A DNA stretch of 64,000 nt from Myxococcales bacterium (GCA_020846875.1 JADLDB010000099.1:1-64000); one strand, 5' to 3'. Positions 1 to 8,302 are shown, numbered from the stretch's first letter. Translations and numbers: made by a program. The notes: generated by a model from the sequence alone, not told the origin.

Positions 1-53
1 GCCGCATTCTCGGCCTCGAGCTCGGTGATGCGCTGGTCGCGCGGGTCGGTCAC
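1..53 (-). CDS. Possible 5' end of a coiled-coil protein or transposase, cut by the window edge
   Basis: A minus-strand frame opens at a GTG at 53 and runs off the left edge. It encodes about 17 residues rich in charged, helix-forming amino acids (VTDPRDQRITELEAENAA). The pattern of a short polar start followed by ELEAEN resembles the N-terminal coiled coil of IS66-type transposases, but also many other coiled-coil proteins. No clear ribosome-binding site precedes the GTG. Too little is visible to assign a function; the sequence beyond the edge would decide it. Confidence 0.25.
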   Translation of the reverse strand, partial: MTDPRDQRITELEAENA

Positions 54-226
54 GCCCGCCGTAGATCACGCCCCCGCCCACGAAGCGACTCGCGGAAGTG
101 CGGGAACTGATCGCGCGGATACGCCCCGCTGATCGGCGCCCCTCCCCCTGAACGGTTACCGCAAACCTGGCTGACCTGGGTTACTGGGAGAACACCACTA
201 TCGGCGCAGCAGGCCCTGCGGTTTAC

Positions 227-859
227 GTGCCCCGACTTCGTGAACTGCTCAAACTCGACGACAACCGCTGGGGTCGAGCCTGCGCCGAACACGCCCTCCC
301 GCTCGGCTGGGAACAGATGGACTACGAGACATTCCTCCGGGAGCGCCGCAGCCGGATGGCCGACCTGATACGTGTCGCATTCCGACAACTCGGGGGAGAG
401 CCTGAGGCTGCGCCGATCGAGCCGCCATGGTTCATGCCGGGTGCCGAAGCGGTGTGGGCGCAGATTGCCGATACCGAGCGTGCGCTCCGTGCATTCGTTC
501 GCACGGCGTACACAGACCGTTTCGGCGACTCAGCCGCAGCGAAGCTGGAGGTCTCGATCCCCGAGAAGGAGCGGGAAGTCCTCAGCCGTGCGCTTCGGTC
601 CCGACCCTCTGGAAGCGACCCCTTGAGCCTCGTCGATTACCTATACCTCGCTCAGCTGCCGCCGCTCATTTTCTCCAACGAGATCTGGGCGTCGCTGAAG
701 GGTCGCCTCGCGAACGACGCGAAAGCACGCCTGAATGATGGCATCGGCAGAATCGCTCCCGTGAGGAACGAGATAGCGCACGTGCGTGAGGTGTCTCCCG
801 AACGTCTCCAGCGGGCGAGCGTCGCGTGCTCCGAGGTTCGCGAACTCCTTCGAGGCTGA
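227..859 (+). CDS. HEPN-like domain protein, probably lacking its 5' end
   Basis: The 210-residue product is helical and ends with the motif RNEIAH (R180, H185) inside a basic helix. This is the RX4H signature of HEPN domains, best compared with the Swt1-type HEPN fold; whether it is an active RNase cannot be told. The frame stays open upstream to 152 without an ATG, GTG or TTG, and no Shine-Dalgarno sequence precedes the GTG at 227. The peptide from 152 to 226 reads like normal protein. I infer the gene is the 3' part of a longer one, cut by a stop at 149-151 or by a rearrangement. Third-position GC is visibly lower than in the neighbours, suggesting acquired DNA. It converges with the lipoprotein gene ending at 868. 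Confidence 0.55.
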   Translation: MPRLRELLKLDDNRWGRACAEHALPLGWEQMDYETFLRERRSRMADLIRVAFRQLGGEPEAAPIEPPWFMPGAEAVWAQIADTERALRAFVRTAYTDRFGDSAAAKLEVSIPEKEREVLSRALRSRPSGSDPLSLVDYLYLAQLPPLIFSNEIWASLKGRLANDAKARLNDGIGRIAPVRNEIAHVREVSPERLQRASVACSEVRELLRG

Positions 860-867
860 GCCGGACG

Positions 868-3800
868 TCAGTCCGCCGGGATCGGCGGGATCCACGAGCA
901 ACTGTTGTCCTCCATGCAGGCCTCCATCGGCAGCTCCATGCCGCCGGTCTGCATGTAGCGCCCCAGCATGTTCATCATCACGCTGCCCAGATCGAAGCTC
1001 AACGAGGGATCCGGCGGGTCGAAGCCGTGGCGGCCCGTCGGAACCACCATGGGGAACAGCACCCCCACCTTGCCGCCGATCCGCTCCGAGTCCTTCACCA
1101 GCCGCAAGGGAGGGTTCAGCCGCGGCACGTCGAAGCCGTCGTCGCTGCCACTGAGCGCCGACAGCACCTCGATGTCCATGTGCACGTCCCTGCCCATCGA
1201 GTCCTTCCACGGCCCGTTGCGCTCCACCGCGTCGATGGTGCCGGTGTCGATCAGCACCCGGTTCTCCGTCTTCCCGTAGCGCGGATCCTTCTCGAACAGC
1301 TCGATGGTGCCCGCCGCCCGCGCGATGGCCGTCCCCGTGGCCACCGGCACGTTCATGTCGCCGATGGTGTTGCAGACCATCATCCGCGTGGCCACCTCTT
1401 CACCCGTGCCGAAGCGAAGGATGCGGCGCTTCTCGGAGAAGGGCACGTAGTTGACCGGATCGCCCTGCTCGATCGCCAACTGGGCCAGGCCCATGAAGCG
1501 GCGGATCTCCGGGGACTGGCGGCGCAACCCGAAGCCGTCTCCCAGCGCCTTGAGCTGCTCGCCCGCCGCGTGATCGACGCCCTGCCACTTGAAGGCGAAG
1601 CCCGTCTTGTCCGCCGTCCAGTACGGCACGGCGTCGTCGGGCACCGAGCACCCGTCGCGCTCCTTCGGCGGCAGCGCGCCCGCGTAGACGGACAGCTTGT
1701 AGTCGTCGCCCTCGTCGGAGCTGATCGCCGCGCGCAGAAGTCCCCCGGCGCCCACCCGGAAGCAGCGGTGCTCGCCGGAGGTGAGGTTGAAGAGGACCGC
1801 CGTGTCACCCTCGTTGAGCGGCTGATCCACCGTCGCCAGCTTGCGCCGGCCCAGGTCATTCAGATCCGGCAGCTCCGTCCACAGCTCCAGCGTGCCGGTG
1901 GCCGAGTCCTTCAGCGTGACCAGCAAGGGCCCCAGCATGCGCAGGTTGACCGCCTCGCGCACCCCGCCCTGAATGCTGCGCACGCCGATGTCCGGCAGGC
2001 CCGCGCCACCCGAGACGGGGACGGCCACGTCGAGCTGCGGCTCGAGGCCCGACATCATCGCGCTCATGATCCCGCCCAGCGAGCCGCCGGTGATGTTGAT
2101 CGCCGCGGTCCCGCCTACGTCGATCACCCCGTCGCCGTTGAAGTCCCCGGCCAGATCCTCCTTGCCGTCCTTGTTCCCGTCGTAGCGCCAGGTCTTCAGC
2201 CCGTCGAAGCCGCGCAGCACCCGCACCAACTGCATGTAGTCGATGGACGTCTGCCGCACGACGTCGCGGGTGTGCAGGATGTAGGCGGTCCAGAAGTCCG
2301 CCGCCGAGTCCTTGATCCCGTCGGCGTTCCAGTCGATCGCGCGATCGTTCTTCACCAGCGCGTCGAACATGTTGCCCAGGCCCTTGCTGGCCAGCAGCGC
2401 GCGACCGAGCTCCAGGTCCTCCTTGGACAGGCCGATCCCGTGGCTCACGTTCTCCATGCCGATCGCCGCCATGCCGTAGCGCGCGAAGTAGCCGCCGTAG
2501 AAGAGCGGATCGAGCTTGTTGCCGGTGTAGCCGTGCCCCAGCACCACCACCGGCGCCGGGCCACGGCGGTTCTTCGGCACCGTCAACCAGACGAAGATCT
2601 TCTCTGGCCGGGTGAAGGCCGCCCCGGTGATCGGGTCCACCTCGAACACCTGCCGGTAGAGCGGCAGCATCTTCCCCTCGCTGTCCACCCGGCGGAAGAA
2701 CTGCGGGGACTCGAACGAGAAGACCACGTGGAAGTCGATGAACTTGTGGCTGTCGATCACCGCCTGGTACGTCGGGCTCAGGTCGCCGCCGCCCATGGAC
2801 TTGAGCAGATCGATCGCCGCCTGGCGGAACTCCTCGCCGGGGACCAGCCGCACGTTGACCGTCACGCCCGGACCCATCGCGTCCTTCAAGGTGAGCAGCT
2901 CCTTCACCTCGGCGGGGAACTCGGTGGCCAGCCGCTGCATCGCCCCCAGGCCGTACATGCCGTCGCGGATCGCCACCAGATCCCGCGACACGCTCATCGT
3001 CGAGTACGCCCAGGTGAAGGCCACGTCCTGCAGGCCCAGGCCGTAGCGCGGCAGGCAGCGATCGAGAGGCTTGAGCACCTCCGTCTGGGAGGTGTGGTTG
3101 ATGTAGGCGAAGGGCGAGCGCACCGGCCGGCCGTCCTCGTCGGTGAGGCGCTTGGTGAGCACCACCGCGTAGCGGGTGTTCTCACGCAGGGGCAGCACCG
3201 GCTTGAGCAGCAGCGTGTTCGTCTCGCGCTCGTAGAACTCGAGGACGTCGAACTTCGACTGCCCGGGGTGGAGCGTGTTGGGGTGATCGAGCACCCCGTC
3301 CATGTCCAGGTCCTCGCCGGGATCGAGCACGTTGTTCCGGTTGAGGTCCTCCTCGCGATCCTCGAAGACGAGCTGCTCACCGTCGCGATCGTTGGAGAAG
3401 TAGGAGGGGCGCTCCAGCGTGAGCGGGAAGTTGCCTTCCCCCAGGTCAAGCGGAACGCGCTGGCAGAAGTCGGGCGAGTCGGGGGTGATGTCGATCAGGT
3501 ACGCCGCGTCGTCGCCGGCGAAGTAGTCGTCGCCCTGGTGGCGGGCGATCAGGTTCTGCACGTCGAGCGGCTTGGAGAAGCCGACGGTGATGGTCTGGTA
3601 GGTGCCCCAGCCGTCGAGCTGATCGAGCACCTCGCGGGTGGCGCGTTCCCACTTCGTCGCCGCCAGCATGGACGCGTTGACGCGCCGCTTGGTGGGCGAC
3701 GTGGCGTCGAAGCGGGTGGCGAAGTCGTTGGGCAGGGGGATCTCGGGCAGCGGCCGGTGGTAGACGTCGAACCTCACCTCGGCTCCGGTGCCCTCCGAGG

Positions 3801-3879
3801 TCTTCATCAGCCCGCTGCCTTCGGGGGACGTGCAGGCGGCCAGCGCGGCGGCGAGGGCGAAGGTGAGAAGTCGCGTCAT
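868..3879 (-). CDS. Large lipase-like alpha/beta-hydrolase lipoprotein with Ca-binding loops
   Basis: The 1003-residue protein starts with a lipoprotein signal (basic start, hydrophobic stretch, LAAC with Cys16). The C-terminal half holds an alpha/beta-hydrolase: VVVLGHGYTG around the oxyanion region and GGSLGG with the expected nucleophilic serine, followed by an Ala/Gly-rich helix. It most resembles bacterial secreted lipases with a long N-terminal domain. Aspartate-rich loops of the type DxNxDGxxD occur before and between the hydrolase motifs (e.g. DLNRNNVLDPGEDLDMDG, DFNGDGVID), pointing to structural calcium. ATG at 3879 has a GGGAG site. The longer reading frame upstream is a shadow of the next gene. 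It lies 32 bp downstream of the outer-membrane-type protein and is probably co-transcribed. The substrate is unknown. Confidence 0.8.
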   Translation of the reverse strand: MTRLLTFALAAALAACTSPEGSGLMKTSEGTGAEVRFDVYHRPLPEIPLPNDFATRFDATSPTKRRVNASMLAATKWERATREVLDQLDGWGTYQTITVGFSKPLDVQNLIARHQGDDYFAGDDAAYLIDITPDSPDFCQRVPLDLGEGNFPLTLERPSYFSNDRDGEQLVFEDREEDLNRNNVLDPGEDLDMDGVLDHPNTLHPGQSKFDVLEFYERETNTLLLKPVLPLRENTRYAVVLTKRLTDEDGRPVRSPFAYINHTSQTEVLKPLDRCLPRYGLGLQDVAFTWAYSTMSVSRDLVAIRDGMYGLGAMQRLATEFPAEVKELLTLKDAMGPGVTVNVRLVPGEEFRQAAIDLLKSMGGGDLSPTYQAVIDSHKFIDFHVVFSFESPQFFRRVDSEGKMLPLYRQVFEVDPITGAAFTRPEKIFVWLTVPKNRRGPAPVVVLGHGYTGNKLDPLFYGGYFARYGMAAIGMENVSHGIGLSKEDLELGRALLASKGLGNMFDALVKNDRAIDWNADGIKDSAADFWTAYILHTRDVVRQTSIDYMQLVRVLRGFDGLKTWRYDGNKDGKEDLAGDFNGDGVIDVGGTAAINITGGSLGGIMSAMMSGLEPQLDVAVPVSGGAGLPDIGVRSIQGGVREAVNLRMLGPLLVTLKDSATGTLELWTELPDLNDLGRRKLATVDQPLNEGDTAVLFNLTSGEHRCFRVGAGGLLRAAISSDEGDDYKLSVYAGALPPKERDGCSVPDDAVPYWTADKTGFAFKWQGVDHAAGEQLKALGDGFGLRRQSPEIRRFMGLAQLAIEQGDPVNYVPFSEKRRILRFGTGEEVATRMMVCNTIGDMNVPVATGTAIARAAGTIELFEKDPRYGKTENRVLIDTGTIDAVERNGPWKDSMGRDVHMDIEVLSALSGSDDGFDVPRLNPPLRLVKDSERIGGKVGVLFPMVVPTGRHGFDPPDPSLSFDLGSVMMNMLGRYMQTGGMELPMEACMEDNSCSWIPPIPAD

Positions 3880-3911
3880 CGGTTGCTCCCTGGTGATCTT
3901 CGAAAACCGGC

Positions 3912-5654
3912 TCACAGCGCCACCGTCAGCCGCAGGCGGCCGAAGCCGATCGGCGCCATCACCTGGCCATCGGGCAGCCTGAAGGCGTCGCCTGCCAGGA
4001 ACAAGCCCCCCTCGCCGGTGACGGAGATGGTGAGCTCCTTGATGGGGTGGAAGCGCACCTGGGCGCCCAGGTCGATCTCGGTGCCGAGGTAGCCACCGGG
4101 CGTGCCGCCCAGGAAGTTGAGCGACGTGCCCCCGCTGATGCGCGAGTTGTACGGATCGGTCAGCTTCGCGGTGCCGAAGGCGAACAGCGGCCCGCCGTAG
4201 AGATCGAACCAGTCGAACACCGCCACCTTGACGCGCGGGTACAGGTACCAGGCGCCGCTCAGGGAGCCGGCGTTGCCGAGCAGATCGGTCCCCTCGGGAG
4301 GAACGCCGACGACGTTGGGATCGGACGCGCGCGCGCCGGACCGGGCGGTCTGGTACGACAGCACCTGGTCGAAGAGGATGAGGCCCACCTTGTAGTCGCG
4401 GTCGAAGCGGAAGTTCTCCACCTTGTCGTCGGAGGGGTTCTGATCGCCCGAGGCGAAGCCGCCGTCGAGGTACAAGGTGGTGCGGCGGACCCGGTACGCC
4501 GTCTTCCACGCGAAGCCCAACTGCCGCACGCCCAGCACCGACGCGTTCTCGTTTCGCGCCTGGGTGGTGGTGCCGCCGATGCCGACGATCTCCCAGCCGA
4601 TCTTCAGGCCGCTCTGGTGGCGAGTGAGGAACTCCCATTTGCCCGCGAAGTCGAAGACGAAGGCCTGGGTCTTCTTGCCGCCGTCGGTGACGTGGATGTT
4701 CGACTGGTTGCGGTACACCGCGTACATGCCAAACCAGTTCTCGGGATCCTTCGCGAAGCGCAGCGCGATGATCCCCTGGAAGGCGCGATCGCCCTTGGCG
4801 AACTCTCCGAAGTTGTCGCGGACGATCAGATCCGCGGCGAAGGCGGTCTCGAAGGCGCGCCAGGCGCCGCCCTTGTTGAAGAGGGGCCGGGCCGCGAGCA
4901 GCGCGCGGTAGGTCAGGTTGCCGAACTGCTGCTGGCCGAAGTCGCCGGCCTCGGGATCCCTGCCGCCGTCGTTGGCGAGCAGGCCCAGGCCCCAGTTGGA
5001 CGTCTGCTGGCCGACGCGGAAGGCGCCCGACGCCCACTTGTACTCGAGGTACAGCTTGCGCAGCTCCAGGGCGGAGATGGGCGGGTACGGCACGCGGCGG
5101 GCGAGGTTCGACTTGGTGGTGGGCCAGCCCTCGTTGCCGGGGACCTCCTCGGGGAGATCGGCCGTCACGTCCGGCGCGCCGACGATGGCGCCGGTGGCGG
5201 CGTCTGCCTCCGCGATGAGGCCGAAGCCGCCCAGGTGGATTTCAGGCGTCACGCGGACGCGGGTGAGCAACGGGGCGATGGTGTACGGCGCCAGCGTCGC
5301 GTCGAGGGGAAAGGCGGTGGCGCCCTGGTAGGAAGCGCGGACGGAGCCGGCGAGCGCGGCCGAGAGGTTCCAGGCGCCCTCCTCTTCCTTCTTGGCGGGC
5401 TCCGCGGCGCTGGCTCCGGCGTCGGCCTCGAAGGCGGCGTCCACGGCGACGGCGACGGGCGCGTTGGGCGTGCCGGCGTCCCCGTCCGGCGCACCAGCGT
5501 CCACCTCCAGCTCGCGGACCAATTCGCCCGGCTTCGCCTCGGGGTTCGCGACCACCGGCGCCACCGGAATCCCGCCGTCTGCGATCTGGGCACTCTGCGC
5601 GTACGCGCCGCCAGCCAGCACCGCCGCCAGCAGCCCGAGCATCCTCTTCGTCAT
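3912..5654 (-). CDS. Myxobacterial outer-membrane beta-barrel-type protein (TIGR04551-like)
   Basis: The 580-residue product has a Sec signal peptide (MTKRMLG...AYA, cleavage near residue 19), an acidic Pro/Ala-rich stretch to about residue 115, then a long region of alternating hydrophobic and aromatic residues typical of outer-membrane beta-strands. It ends with RLRLTVAL. From memory it matches a myxobacteria-restricted family (TIGR04551) of unknown function; I cannot confirm this without a profile search. ATG at 5654 is preceded by GGGGAG. It is the first gene of a likely two-gene unit with the lipase-like lipoprotein 32 bp downstream, so it might serve as export partner or surface anchor, which is inference. 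Confidence 0.75.
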   Translation of the reverse strand: MTKRMLGLLAAVLAGGAYAQSAQIADGGIPVAPVVANPEAKPGELVRELEVDAGAPDGDAGTPNAPVAVAVDAAFEADAGASAAEPAKKEEEGAWNLSAALAGSVRASYQGATAFPLDATLAPYTIAPLLTRVRVTPEIHLGGFGLIAEADAATGAIVGAPDVTADLPEEVPGNEGWPTTKSNLARRVPYPPISALELRKLYLEYKWASGAFRVGQQTSNWGLGLLANDGGRDPEAGDFGQQQFGNLTYRALLAARPLFNKGGAWRAFETAFAADLIVRDNFGEFAKGDRAFQGIIALRFAKDPENWFGMYAVYRNQSNIHVTDGGKKTQAFVFDFAGKWEFLTRHQSGLKIGWEIVGIGGTTTQARNENASVLGVRQLGFAWKTAYRVRRTTLYLDGGFASGDQNPSDDKVENFRFDRDYKVGLILFDQVLSYQTARSGARASDPNVVGVPPEGTDLLGNAGSLSGAWYLYPRVKVAVFDWFDLYGGPLFAFGTAKLTDPYNSRISGGTSLNFLGGTPGGYLGTEIDLGAQVRFHPIKELTISVTGEGGLFLAGDAFRLPDGQVMAPIGFGRLRLTVAL

Positions 5655-5783
5655 CTTTCGAGTCTCCCCTTCGCAGCGAACCGGGCGGGCCTTAGCACCT
5701 GAAACCGGCGCGTGACTACCGCGTTGTCGAGGAGAAACCGTGGGTTCCGATTGGTTCTGGCTGGGAGACTCTTCGGTCGCGCT

Positions 5784-6428
5784 TCAACGACGACGCGTCT
5801 TCATCGCCGCGGCGACGATGGGCCTGGCCCACTTCGGGGTCTGCCCCAGCTCGGGCGGAGCCACGATCTGTCCCGCTCGCCAATGGAGCACGAGGCGAGG
5901 CTCTGGCGCGCGGCCACGATCCGGATCGCGATCCTCGCTGTTGTCGTAGAGGTGCAGCTCCGCCAGCCCGGGCAGCAGGTCGATGAGGTGCTCCCGGGCT
6001 GCGTCGTAGCGCTTGCGGATCATCGCCTCGGGAATGTCGTGGCCACCCTTCCCCACGCGTGAGCGCACGCGCTCGAGGTGGAGCTCGGGGCTCGCGAGCC
6101 CAGCGAACCAGATCCGCACCTCGAAGCCCTTCTGATGAGCCAGCTCGAGCAGCTTCGCGATCGTCCTCCCTCCCAGCGTCGTCTCGAGGGCGAAGCTCTT
6201 CCGCTCGGCGATGGCCCGCTCGAGGAGCCTCCGGCCGACTTCCCACGCCCGGCCGTTCGCGTCGGGAAGCGCGAGCCGGGGATTGCCCGCCCGCATCCGC
6301 CGCGCGGCCTCATCGGGGTTGAAGAACTCGAGCCCCTGCGCCGCGATGGAAGCGCCGCCGACGCTGCTCTTCCCCGCGCCGTTCGTCCCCGCGAGGACCC
6401 AGATCTGCGGCGGCCTTCGCTCAGCCAT
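5784..6428 (-). CDS. Zeta-toxin-like P-loop kinase (toxin of a TA pair)
   Basis: The 214-residue protein begins with a Walker A motif GTNGAGKSS (K20, S21). It also has NPDEAAR (candidate catalytic or substrate Asp), ETTLGGRT, and a lid segment RVGKGGHDIPEAMIRKRY with the arginines typical of zeta-toxin/AAA_33 kinases. Zeta toxins phosphorylate UDP-N-acetyl-sugars and block wall synthesis; chromosomal relatives of this size can have other targets, so the substrate is open. Its start overlaps the end of the antitoxin gene by 8 bp, indicating translational coupling. Confidence is high for the fold and moderate for toxin activity. Confidence 0.85.
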   Translation of the reverse strand: MAERRPPQIWVLAGTNGAGKSSVGGASIAAQGLEFFNPDEAARRMRAGNPRLALPDANGRAWEVGRRLLERAIAERKSFALETTLGGRTIAKLLELAHQKGFEVRIWFAGLASPELHLERVRSRVGKGGHDIPEAMIRKRYDAAREHLIDLLPGLAELHLYDNSEDRDPDRGRAPEPRLVLHWRAGQIVAPPELGQTPKWARPIVAAAMKTRRR

Positions 6429-6804
6429 GCTTCTTCGCAGCCGTCACCGCCGCCCGCCCCAGCTCCTGCGGACTCGCGCCGAAGGCTGCCTTCATCCCCT
6501 CGTTGAAGCCCGGGGCCTGCATCCGCTCGAACATCGCGTCGAACTCGGCAGTCAGCGCGTCCAACTGGCGCGTCCGCCCCGCCACCAGCTCGCGGTACTC
6601 CTCCATCGACAGCAGCACCGCCTTCGGCGCCTCGTGCCTGGTGATGACGACGGCTCCTGTCCGCAGCGCCTCATCCAGCACCCGGCCGAACTCGTTCTTC
6701 GCCTCGCTGGCCGTCACCCGGCTCGCGGTGACCTCGCCCGCGCTCCGGCGTACGTAGACCTCTGACTCGCTCTCCCGGCTCTTCCTGCCTCGCTTCGCGA
6801 CCAT
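6421..6804 (-). CDS. Phd/YefM-family antitoxin
   Basis: The 127-residue product has a basic, polar N-terminus. Residues from about 25 to 80 read as a Phd/YefM DNA-binding domain: VTASEAKNEFGRVLDEALRTG, then VVITRHEAPKAVLLSMEEYREL. The C-terminal 50 residues are predicted helical and should be the toxin-binding tail. In Phd/YefM systems the N-domain binds palindromes in its own promoter and the tail wraps the toxin. ATG at 6804 has GGAGG placed 8-12 bp upstream, inside an inverted-repeat cluster (6808-6851). The partner is a zeta-like kinase rather than the usual Doc or YoeB toxin. Confidence 0.87.
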   Translation of the reverse strand: MVAKRGRKSRESESEVYVRRSAGEVTASRVTASEAKNEFGRVLDEALRTGAVVITRHEAPKAVLLSMEEYRELVAGRTRQLDALTAEFDAMFERMQAPGFNEGMKAAFGASPQELGRAAVTAAKKHG

Positions 6805-6807
6805 GGC

Positions 6808-6851
6808 TGGCCTCCAGTGGCCAATTTAGCCAGATTGGCTGGTTGAGCCAA
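6808..6851. promoter_or_regulatory. Operator-like cluster of TGGC inverted repeats before the antitoxin
   Basis: Three perfect palindromes sit side by side within 44 bp: TGGCC-6-GGCCA (6808-6823), AGCCA-3-TGGCT (6828-6840) and TTGGCT-5-AGCCAA (6835-6851), the last two sharing an arm. They cover the antitoxin ribosome-binding site and a possible -10 (TAAATT read on the minus strand). This is the arrangement expected for autoregulation by a Phd/YefM antitoxin. Confidence 0.6.
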
Positions 6852-6862
6852 GCGCCGGGGGC

Positions 6863-6891
6863 TTGACTCCCGATGACGTGGCGCCTACACG
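6863..6891 (+). promoter_or_regulatory. Candidate sigma-70 promoter of the rpsF operon
   Basis: TTGACT (6863-6868) is separated by 17 bp from TACACG (6886-6891). The -35 matches the consensus in 5 of 6 positions and the -10 only weakly. It would give a leader of about 145 nt before rpsF, long enough for the hairpins seen there. Judged by eye only. Confidence 0.4.
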
Positions 6892-6944
6892 CGCTTCCGC
6901 TTTCCCGGCCATAGGGGTCTGGAAAGACATGAGTTCGCGACGGT

Positions 6945-7020
6945 GGTGGGCGCGATCACACCCACCCCCGGCTGGCTGGAGACAGCACGCCGCATCCCCG
7001 CTCGCCGGACTTGTCCGGTG
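6945..7020 (+). promoter_or_regulatory. Two hairpins in the rpsF leader
   Basis: The first hairpin pairs GGTGGG (6945-6950) with CCCACC (6961-6966) across 10 nt. The second is a 7-bp stem, 7003-7009 with 7014-7020 (one G-U), closed by the loop CTTG, which forms a stable tetraloop. It ends 13 nt before the GGGGAGG ribosome-binding site. Many bacteria have an rpsF leader that binds the S6:S18 complex; whether this is such an element needs covariance analysis. Confidence 0.4.
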
Positions 7021-7045
7021 GGCAGAACCCGTGGGGAGGAAGCAC

Positions 7046-7507
7046 ATGGCGGAAGCAGCAACCCTCGCGCTGATGCGTGAGTACGAGACGGTCTTTCTGG
7101 TGAAGCCGGATCTCACCGACGAGAACGTCGACAAGGTGAAGGAGAAGGTCCGCGGCGTGGTGAATCGCGACGGCGGCAAGTTCCTTCGCTTCACCATCTG
7201 GGGCAAGAAGAAGACGATGTACCCGGTGGCCAAGCAGCCGCGGGCCATCTACATCCACGCGCACTACCTCGGGCCGTCGAAGCTGGTGGCCGAGATCGAG
7301 CGCAACCTGCGCAACCTCGACGAGGTGTCCCGCTACCTGTCCAAGCGCCTGGCCGACGACGTGGATCCCTCCACGCGCCCGGAGCAGGAGGACCTGAAGC
7401 TGGCCGGCGACGTCGACGACAACAAGCCCTTCGGCGGCGCCGAGCGCGAGGGCTTCGGCGGCTACGACGACGGCGGCATGGAGGACGACTCCGGTTACGG
7501 CAGCTGA
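7046..7507 (+). CDS. rpsF: 30S ribosomal protein S6
   Basis: The 153-residue product contains the S6 core MREYETVFLVKPDLT...VNRDGGKF...YPVAKQPRAIYIHAHYLG...ERNLRNLDEVSRYLSKRL. S6 binds the central domain of 16S rRNA together with S18, whose gene follows 24 bp later. I take ATG 7046 because GGGGAGG sits just upstream; this adds nine residues before the canonical MREYETVF. An ATG at 7073 would give the standard N-terminus and cannot be excluded. The C-terminal tail is long and acidic/Gly-rich, as common in high-GC bacteria. First gene of rpsF-rpsR-rplI-dnaB. Confidence 0.95.
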   Translation: MAEAATLALMREYETVFLVKPDLTDENVDKVKEKVRGVVNRDGGKFLRFTIWGKKKTMYPVAKQPRAIYIHAHYLGPSKLVAEIERNLRNLDEVSRYLSKRLADDVDPSTRPEQEDLKLAGDVDDNKPFGGAEREGFGGYDDGGMEDDSGYGS

Positions 7508-7531
7508 CGCCACCTGGAACGGATACCGATC

Positions 7532-7843
7532 ATGAGCAAAGACATGGACAGCAAGTACGAGAAGGGCCCTCGCAAGGCGAAGGACAACGGCGACGCCGAG
7601 GGTGGCGACGAGAAGCGCGGGCGTGGCTTCTCCCGCCGCAAGGTGTGCCGCTTCTGCGCCGACAAGAACGCGAAGGTGGACTACAAGGATCAGGCCACGC
7701 TGAAGTACTTCGTCACCGAGCGCGGCAAGATCATCCCCCGTCGCATCTCCGGGAACTGCGCGCTGCACCAGCGCTCGGTGGCGCGCGCGATCAAGCAGTC
7801 GCGCGGCCTCGCCCTCATCCCCTACCTGGTCCTCGCGGGGTAA
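7532..7843 (+). CDS. rpsR: 30S ribosomal protein S18
   Basis: The 103-residue product has an N-terminal extension of about 32 mostly charged residues, then the S18 core: [52 protein letters not shown]. The cysteines in VCRFC and GNCALHQ make it the C+ (zinc-ribbon type) form of S18, which suggests it needs zinc for stability. It pairs with S6 on the 30S platform. It lies between rpsF (24-bp gap) and rplI (3-bp gap). Confidence 0.96.
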   Translation: MSKDMDSKYEKGPRKAKDNGDAEGGDEKRGRGFSRRKVCRFCADKNAKVDYKDQATLKYFVTERGKIIPRRISGNCALHQRSVARAIKQSRGLALIPYLVLAG

Positions 7844-7846
7844 GCC

Positions 7847-8302
7847 ATGAAGCTCATTCTGCGTGAAGACGTGTACAACCTGGGCAAGTCGGGCGAGATC
7901 GTCAACGTCAAGGACGGCTACGCCCGCAACTTCCTGCTCCCCCGCAACCTGGCCATGCTGGCCAACGACGCCAACGTCCGCCAGCTGGAGCACGAGAAGG
8001 CGGTCATCGAGCTGCGCCAGCAGAAGATGAAGGGCGCCGCCCAGGAGCTGGCCAAGAAGTTCGAGAACGCCGCGGTGAAGATCACCCGCAAGGTGGGCGA
8101 GCAGGACAAGCTGTACGGCTCGGTCACCGCGCTGGACATCGCCGAGGCCCTGGCGGCCGCCAGCCTGAAGGTCGAGCGGCGGATGATCCACCTGCCGGAT
8201 CCGATCCGCGCGGTGGGTGAGTTCGAGGTGGAGCTGCGGCTGCACCGCGAGGTGACCGCGAAGGTCAAGGTCACCGTCGCGGGCGAAGCGGCTTCGGCCT
8301 GA
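7847..8302 (+). CDS. rplI: 50S ribosomal protein L9
   Basis: The 151-residue product is a full-length L9. The N-terminal RNA-binding domain carries [36 protein letters not shown], followed by the long connecting helix and a C-terminal domain with [13 protein letters not shown]9 binds 23S rRNA near the base of the L1 stalk and limits frameshifting. It starts 3 bp after rpsR and is almost certainly translated from the same mRNA. A strong hairpin separates it from dnaB. Confidence 0.96.
   Translation: MKLILREDVYNLGKSGEIVNVKDGYARNFLLPRNLAMLANDANVRQLEHEKAVIELRQQKMKGAAQELAKKFENAAVKITRKVGEQDKLYGSVTALDIAEALAAASLKVERRMIHLPDPIRAVGEFEVELRLHREVTAKVKVTVAGEAASA

Noticed and set aside
826-4092. A 1088-codon open frame on the plus strand
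   Set aside because: It is antisense to the lipase-like gene. Its translation is dominated by His, Arg, Val and Gly with no domain, and the minus strand has a signal peptide, a ribosome-binding site and hydrolase motifs. Long shadow frames are common at this GC content; the same applies to the long frames opposite cglD, gcvP, clpB and dnaK.
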